Part shown: piece after piece, positions 60,144-64,000 of the stretch
Layout: each line of letters opens with the position of its first letter
Numbering within the stretch: position 1 is the stretch's first letter
Source of the DNA: Bacteroidia bacterium
GTDB lineage: Bacteria; Bacteroidota; Bacteroidia; NS11-12g; UBA955
Assembly: GCA_023653095.1 (NCBI GenBank)
Contig: JAMNXP010000002.1
Location: 1 to 64,000, forward strand
Direction: 5' to 3'
DNA: 64,000 nt
Notes under the pieces: generated by a model
Told to the model about the DNA's origin: nothing
Database searches by the model: none
What the model saw: the letters and a program-made list of their open reading frames with translations, nothing else
Program-made: the position numbers and the translations under genes

Positions 60144-60559
60144 TGGAGCGAATATTTGTTGATACAGATGTTTGTTTGGACCTTTTGACAGGACGGCAAC
60201 CACATAATATTTTTGCAGCGCAGCTCTTTTCTCTTGCAGATTTAAAACAATTAGAGCTATGTGTTTCCTCCTTGGCTTTTTCTAATCTGAATTACATTCT
60301 GAGTAGGCAGTATTCTCAAGCAGAATCGCGGAAAATTTTACTAAAATTTAAGACTTTGGTTACGGTTTTGGCTGTTTCTGAGAAGACGGTTGAATTAGCT
60401 TTATTATCGGATTTTAAAGATTTTGAGGATGGCTTGCAACATCAAACAGCACTTGAATTTGGAATAGAAGCCATTATTACTCGTAACTTAAAAGATTACA
60501 AGCGGGCGGATACTATTGTTATGACTGCGGAACAGTATTTGTTATCGAGAAATTTATAG
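60143..60559 (+). CDS. PIN-domain ribonuclease toxin (VapC-like)
   Basis: A 138-residue PIN domain with the acidic metal site: Asp8/Asp10 in FVDTDVCLDLL, Asp/Glu in DFKDFEDGLQHQTA (about residues 93-106) and the C-terminal AIITRNLKDYKRAD. It cleaves RNA and is neutralised by the preceding antitoxin. Its last 6 nt overlap the next toxin gene tail-to-tail. Confidence 0.9.
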   Translation: MERIFVDTDVCLDLLTGRQPHNIFAAQLFSLADLKQLELCVSSLAFSNLNYILSRQYSQAESRKILLKFKTLVTVLAVSEKTVELALLSDFKDFEDGLQHQTALEFGIEAIITRNLKDYKRADTIVMTAEQYLLSRNL

Positions 60560-60934
60560 GATTGTTAATCCATAACTTTCAAAAGTCTTGTCTTGGGTTA
60601 TTAAGTTGAAATCATGATTTAAACACTGGCTGATTATGATTCTATCAAATGGATCAGTGTGGTGAAATGGGAGGTTTTGAAGCTTCAGGAAGTCTGAATT
60701 TTGGATAGGTAAAATTGCCCAGCCGCTTCGTTCAATATAGAAGAATAAATCTGTAAGCGGTATGGGTAATATTAATTTACCAATACTGATTTTGATGGTT
60801 AATTCCCAAATAGATGCTTGGCTGATAAATATGTGATTTTGCGTGTCTTCGATGGCTGTTCTAATCTCATGGGTGATTTTGTGGTTCCCCTCAAGTATCC
60901 AAATTAATGTATGAGTATCTAATATTAGATTCAT
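60554..60934 (-). CDS. PIN-domain toxin of the second VapBC module
   Basis: A 126-residue PIN protein of the 'DTHTLIW' subgroup: NLILDTHTLIWILEGN (residues 2-17), ISQASIWELTIKISIGKL, and PFHHTDPFDRIIISQCL (about 89-105) with the catalytic Asp residues. It starts 4 nt inside its antitoxin gene. It is distantly related to, not a copy of, the convergent PIN toxin beside it. Confidence 0.9.
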   Translation of the reverse strand: MNLILDTHTLIWILEGNHKITHEIRTAIEDTQNHIFISQASIWELTIKISIGKLILPIPLTDLFFYIERSGWAILPIQNSDFLKLQNLPFHHTDPFDRIIISQCLNHDFNLITQDKTFESYGLTIL

Positions 60935-61302
60935 GGGGTGTATTCTTTGAATTCATCTAAGGGAGCATCAAAATCTTCAGCCATGAATATTTGCCCTTTT
61001 AATAATCCCCACAAACTTGGTCTTGGTTGACTAGAGTTTTGATAAATCAGAAACTGAGTGAATTCAAGGACTTGAATTTGCTTTTGCAGAGATAATTTTT
61101 CGAGACCAGTTGTGACATCTGTAGCAATGCTACTGACAGAGTTGTAAGCGAGTAAAGGCTCTGAAGCAATTTTTGTTTTATTGTAATTAATGAGTAAATC
61201 CTCAATTTTTTCGCTGAGGCTTTTGCCTTCCTTCATTGACCAGAATTTCGACTTTTGATGGACGATGTCGTCAATGGTAATGTTGATGCGTTTTTTATTC
61301 AT
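60931..61302 (-). CDS. Composite antitoxin: RHH (DUF6364-like) plus DUF2281-like tail
   Basis: A 123-residue antitoxin. Residues 1-40 look like a ribbon-helix-helix DNA-binding unit (RINITIDDIVHQKSKFWSMKEGKSLSEKIEDLL). Residues about 68-123 match the DUF2281-type antitoxin tail (LSLQKQIQVLEFTQFLIYQ then SLWGLLKGQIFMAEDFDAPLDEF), normally found as a separate small antitoxin. The two halves are joined by a Ser/Thr linker. A leaderless promoter and an inverted repeat lie upstream. Confidence 0.85.
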   Translation of the reverse strand: MNKKRINITIDDIVHQKSKFWSMKEGKSLSEKIEDLLINYNKTKIASEPLLAYNSVSSIATDVTTGLEKLSLQKQIQVLEFTQFLIYQNSSQPRPSLWGLLKGQIFMAEDFDAPLDEFKEYTP

Positions 61303-61306
61303 GCAT

Positions 61307-61344
61307 CAAAAATAATCAATGTGTATTAATCTAAAAAATACACA
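61307..61344 (-). promoter_or_regulatory. Leaderless promoter with inverted-repeat operator, second VapBC module
   Basis: Minus-strand TATTTTTG (61314-61307), a perfect -7 box ending 4 nt before the ATG at 61302. The inverted repeat TGTGTATT (61320-61327) / AATACACA (61337-61344) with 9-nt spacer occupies the -33 region. The half-sites share GTATT/AATAC with the first VapBC operator. Confidence 0.55.
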
Positions 61345-61347
61345 CTT

Positions 61348-62922
61348 TTACATTTGCAATTTTTGCAAAACTTGGTAGTCAATTTTACTGAAATGTCTTG
61401 GGTCACGAGGTATTTTGAGCAATTTAATATCGCCGTCAGGCAGTCCCAAGGAACGCAAATCTTCTTCAACAGGAGAGAAGCATCCGAGTTTGGGGTAGGC
61501 CAAATGTTTGAAAGACTTACATCTATTGAGCTCTAAGAAATAAACGAGTTTGTTGTTGACTTTCAATACGGTACCCAAAATCACTCCCGGAATGTGTCGG
61601 AGCTGATATTCGAGGATAAAGGGGTAGAGTGGAACTCCATTCCAATCAATGATTTGTTGGCAACGACCCAATAAATGAAGTTGTCCGTGCCGGTCAATAT
61701 AGCCTGAATCGCCGGTTCGGTGAAATAATTTATCATCAATGCATATCTTGGAATCAGCTTTTTGTTGTTCTGCTTGGGGACCAAAATAATCTTTAACCAC
61801 ATGATTTCCGGCAACGGCAATTTCGCCAATCTGACCCGTTTCAAGTACCTGTTGTGAGTGGATATCTAAAATTTTAACGACAGTACAAGATTCTATTTTT
61901 CCAACACAAAGTCCATCTTCAAAAGTGGAATCGGCGGTCTGAATGAGTGTGCGTGCATTGATGCTGGAAATAGGTTCTGCCTCGGTACTACCGTAAACAA
62001 TTTCTACCCTGGAGTTTGGAAATGCGGTGAGCCACAATTTTGCTGCCGATGGAAAAACAGGAGCACCTCCGCTGAAAATTTCACGCACCGAACTTAAGTT
62101 GGTTGAGATGTTTTGAGATAGGCTTTTAATACATAGTTGGTCAATGAAATACGGTGAAGCGATGATGCGATTAACGCGAAATTTCTTAATGGTTTTAATA
62201 ATCTTTTGAGCCTTTAAATTATCGGGTTTTTTGCTGCTCCATTTTACAATAACACTGCTAATTCCTAGACCTAGATTGATCATCAATACAATGGGCAATA
62301 CAGGCATGTCTATTGTATCATCGCGGGTTTGGAGGGTATTTTGGAGGGCTAAAAATTGTTGATGAAGAATTTCGTGAGTGCGTATAACTGCTTTAGGTGT
62401 GCCAGTGCTTCCGGTGGTGAACGTGATCAGTGCAGTGTCATTCGAGGCATCGATGGCTACCGCATCGTGGTAGAGGCTTTTCTTAGCGTTCTTTATTTCT
62501 CGCGTGGTAATTCTGATGGGTATTTTTCTAATTTCCTTGATTAAATGTCCCAAGGAAGCAGCCAACGAAATGCCAATAAATCCTTTGCAGTCAGCTATTT
62601 GGCAGGAAGTTTTTAAGCGGTTAAGTTTGGCCCATTCATCGATAAAAACGGCGGTGCAACCCATTTGAAACAAGGCCAATACGCTGACATATAAATCAAT
62701 GCTCATGGGTACGAAGACCAAAACGCGGTCACCTGACTTTAGGCCTCGTTCTACAAATAATGAATGTGCGGCATCAATTTTATGTCGAAGTTCACCGAAG
62801 GTTACTTTTGAATGTTCATCGGCGATGGCTAGGCGTTTGGAATTCATAATCGCGGCAACACGGAAATGTTCCATGATGTTTCCTTTGGTTAAGGTCTTTG
62901 CGATATGAATGATGTTGGACAT
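61348..62922 (-). CDS. AMP-forming acyl ligase (fatty-acid CoA ligase-like)
   Basis: A 524-residue adenylate-forming enzyme (ANL superfamily). Motifs: P-loop-like TFTTGSTGTPKAV (about residue 165), EIFSGGAPVFPSAAKLW, VYGSTEAEPIS (about 310), FHRTGDSGYIDRHGQLHLLGR (about 405-425) with the adenylate-binding Asp, and a C-terminal lysine in HFSKIDYQ. Residues about 30-130 follow the usual ANL start. The YGSTEAEP motif resembles OleC-like and other fatty-acid ligases. It is 1 nt downstream of the GNAT-like gene; the two may add or transfer an acyl group. Confidence 0.85.
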   Translation of the reverse strand: MSNIIHIAKTLTKGNIMEHFRVAAIMNSKRLAIADEHSKVTFGELRHKIDAAHSLFVERGLKSGDRVLVFVPMSIDLYVSVLALFQMGCTAVFIDEWAKLNRLKTSCQIADCKGFIGISLAASLGHLIKEIRKIPIRITTREIKNAKKSLYHDAVAIDASNDTALITFTTGSTGTPKAVIRTHEILHQQFLALQNTLQTRDDTIDMPVLPIVLMINLGLGISSVIVKWSSKKPDNLKAQKIIKTIKKFRVNRIIASPYFIDQLCIKSLSQNISTNLSSVREIFSGGAPVFPSAAKLWLTAFPNSRVEIVYGSTEAEPISSINARTLIQTADSTFEDGLCVGKIESCTVVKILDIHSQQVLETGQIGEIAVAGNHVVKDYFGPQAEQQKADSKICIDDKLFHRTGDSGYIDRHGQLHLLGRCQQIIDWNGVPLYPFILEYQLRHIPGVILGTVLKVNNKLVYFLELNRCKSFKHLAYPKLGCFSPVEEDLRSLGLPDGDIKLLKIPRDPRHFSKIDYQVLQKLQM

Positions 62923-62923
62923 T

Positions 62924-63991
62924 TTATAGATCTATTCCGAACAGTTGGTATTCTGAAATGATTTCGGCTTCCAAAGATTCAGAGCACCTCAACGATGCTG
63001 CATCTATGTGCATGAATGAGTGAACTACTTGAAAAATGCCCAGTTTTTTGGCTTTTTGTTGTAAAATATCTGTCATCACCAAGCCCAATCCACCAAGTCT
63101 AAAATCGGGTTTTCGAGCTACAGTTTTCATGATGATGGAATTATTTTCAATGTCTAAGTAGGCAAAGACAAATCCTTGCAAATTCCGTTCCAATTCTGCC
63201 AAAAGCACCCATTCGGGATCAATTAAATGTTTGATTTCGTTGTATTTGAGTAAAAAGTCCTTCCAATGTATGGGTGTGTAGTAGGGATTGTGTTGGAAGG
63301 CCACGAGGCTGAGCTCGTGGATATTTTGAAGTTCTTGTTCCCAAAGATTTAGGTTTAGATGCCTGAAACTAATGCCTTGAATTTCCAATTGACTTTTCCG
63401 TTCATCCAATCTCGAAATACTTCCAGGAATTTCGTGCATGAGGGTACTTACATAACGTTCAATGGGTTTGAAACCCGCAATTTCAAACAATTCAATCAGT
63501 TCAGGTTGATATGGGAGATCCCCCAAAAAATTGCGATGAGAAGCGGTTTTTAAACGATAATCGTTCCAAGTGCTACCGTTCATGGGGCAAACGATGCGGT
63601 TGTAGCCGTTGTGTTTGGACCAGGTTATCAGGTTTCGGAGGTCAGTGGTTGGTGATCGGTGATCGGTGATCGGTGAGCGGTGATCGGTGGTCAGTGATCG
63701 GTTTTCAGTGTTCGGCTGAGGGCTGAAAGCTGACGGCTGCCGGCTTTTGACTGAAATGGCTAGTGTTTTAGAATTTAGGGGATGGAGATGGATGGTGGTC
63801 GGTGAACGGTGATCGGTGGTCAGTGGTCGGCTGTCGGCTGTCGGCTGCCCGCTGCCCGCTGAAAGCTGATTTCTGATGTCAATCACAATGGTGTTGTAAA
63901 AGTAACCGTTGTCTTGAGGGCGAAGTTCTGACATCAGGTCTGACTGTTCTGTTAGTGTGGGAACCACCTGTGAACATCTTCTGGTGACCAT
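62924..63991 (-). CDS. GNAT-like acyltransferase with translated heptanucleotide repeats (5' end possibly beyond window)
   Basis: A protein of about 355 residues when started at the ATG 63991, but the frame is open to the window edge, so the true start may lie outside. The C-terminal half is a GNAT acetyltransferase (VLLAELERNLQGFVFAYLD, RKPDFRLGGLGLVMTDILQQ). The central part has ICPMNGSTWNDYRL-like IVCPMNGSTWNDYRL typical of related proteins. Residues about 39-66 and 80-118 are encoded by heptanucleotide arrays and read as TDHRSPI-type seven-residue repeats. The gene precedes the acyl ligase with 1-nt spacing. Confidence 0.75.
   Translation of the reverse strand: MVTRRCSQVVPTLTEQSDLMSELRPQDNGYFYNTIVIDIRNQLSAGSGQPTADSRPLTTDHRSPTTIHLHPLNSKTLAISVKSRQPSAFSPQPNTENRSLTTDHRSPITDHRSPTTDLRNLITWSKHNGYNRIVCPMNGSTWNDYRLKTASHRNFLGDLPYQPELIELFEIAGFKPIERYVSTLMHEIPGSISRLDERKSQLEIQGISFRHLNLNLWEQELQNIHELSLVAFQHNPYYTPIHWKDFLLKYNEIKHLIDPEWVLLAELERNLQGFVFAYLDIENNSIIMKTVARKPDFRLGGLGLVMTDILQQKAKKLGIFQVVHSFMHIDAASLRCSESLEAEIISEYQLFGIDL
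63638..63750. repeat. Heptanucleotide array inside the GNAT-like coding sequence (first block)
   Basis: GGTGATCGGTGATCGG-type units, with GAGCGGT and GGTCAGT variants, run from about 63640 to 63712, then GGCTGAG/AGCTGAC words to 63750. On the coding (minus) strand this is the ACCGATC orientation, which contains no stop codon in any frame. Confidence 0.9.
63793..63875. repeat. Heptanucleotide array inside the GNAT-like coding sequence (second block)
   Basis: GATGGTGGTCGGTGAACGGTGATCGG-like units (split here as GGTCGGT, GAACGGT, GATCGGT, GGTCAGT) are followed by GGCTGTC and GCTGCCC repeats to about 63865. The coding strand again reads the stop-free complement. Confidence 0.88.
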
Positions 63992-64000
63992 CAAATTCCA

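Noticed and set aside
61348-62922. Naming the AMP ligase oleC
   Set aside because: The motifs are shared by many fatty-acid ligases and no oleA, oleB or oleD lies beside it.

Overview
The window comes from a Bacteroidota chromosome, most likely an aquatic, proteorhodopsin-bearing member of the Flavobacteriia/Sphingobacteriia grade. The evidence is type IX secretion (T9SS) cargo with C-terminal YPNP-type sorting domains, gldE and gldD in the mutY-ssb-gldE-gldD arrangement known from this phylum, several TonB-dependent receptors with carboxypeptidase-like N-terminal domains, and promoters of the phylum-specific TTTG-N17..23-TAnnTTTG type. GC content looks moderate (about 40% by eye) with one clearly AT-richer island at about 50.9-57.2 kb. 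Base composition and motif counts were judged by reading, not computed.

Layout. 1-9.8 kb (minus strand): a giant secreted protein with SBBP beta-propeller and Ig/PKD-like repeats (runs off the left edge), argS, rlmH, an OmpA lipoprotein and a TonB-dependent receptor. 10.2-10.9 kb: a green-type proteorhodopsin with its own terminator. 11-13.8 kb (minus): RNase G, a 29-residue AURKAIP1/COX24-like protein, a TPR protein and an HU/IHF protein. 13.9-19.8 kb (plus): mutY, ssb, gldE, gldD, a PorE-like TPR/PD40/OmpA protein and a LOG-family protein. 19.8-25.7 kb (minus): zinc-dependent phospholipase/nuclease-like protein, pdxJ, two outer-membrane proteins, a MerR regulator, an M23 peptidase and a gamma carbonic anhydrase. 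25.8-29.9 kb (plus): hutI, bacilliredoxin, inositol monophosphatase, LysE exporter and SBF transporter. 29.8-33 kb (minus): nadD, gmk and a PNGase F-like T9SS cargo. 33-40 kb (plus): an apparent outer-membrane acquisition operon of a duplicated-module T9SS protein, a TonB-dependent receptor and a beta-helix lipoprotein. 40-46.4 kb: miscellaneous envelope genes and a CAT-anticodon tRNA. 46.8-57.2 kb (plus): a Wzx/Wzy-type exopolysaccharide locus with initiating sugar transferase, Wza-like exporter, Wzz-like protein, flippase, polymerase and four glycosyltransferases. 57.2-61.3 kb: three type II toxin-antitoxin modules around a VanW-glycosyltransferase fusion. 61.3-64 kb: an AMP-forming acyl ligase and a GNAT-like protein.

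The most unusual signal is a family of heptanucleotide (7-bp) tandem arrays at six places (about 7.3, 40.1, 41.2, 44.7, 46.4 and 63.7 kb). The main words are GATCGGT, GGTCAGC, GTTTAGG and CAACTCT, sometimes grading into each other without loss of the 7-bp register. The three good intergenic GATCGGT arrays begin close to a gene's stop codon and read in the sense direction, where they provide TGA in all three frames. In the last gene the array lies inside the reading frame in the opposite, stop-free orientation and is translated as a seven-residue repeat. Other recurring signals are -7 promoter boxes ending only 4-6 nt before start codons, which suggests leaderless mRNAs, and related inverted-repeat operators in front of two toxin-antitoxin modules.
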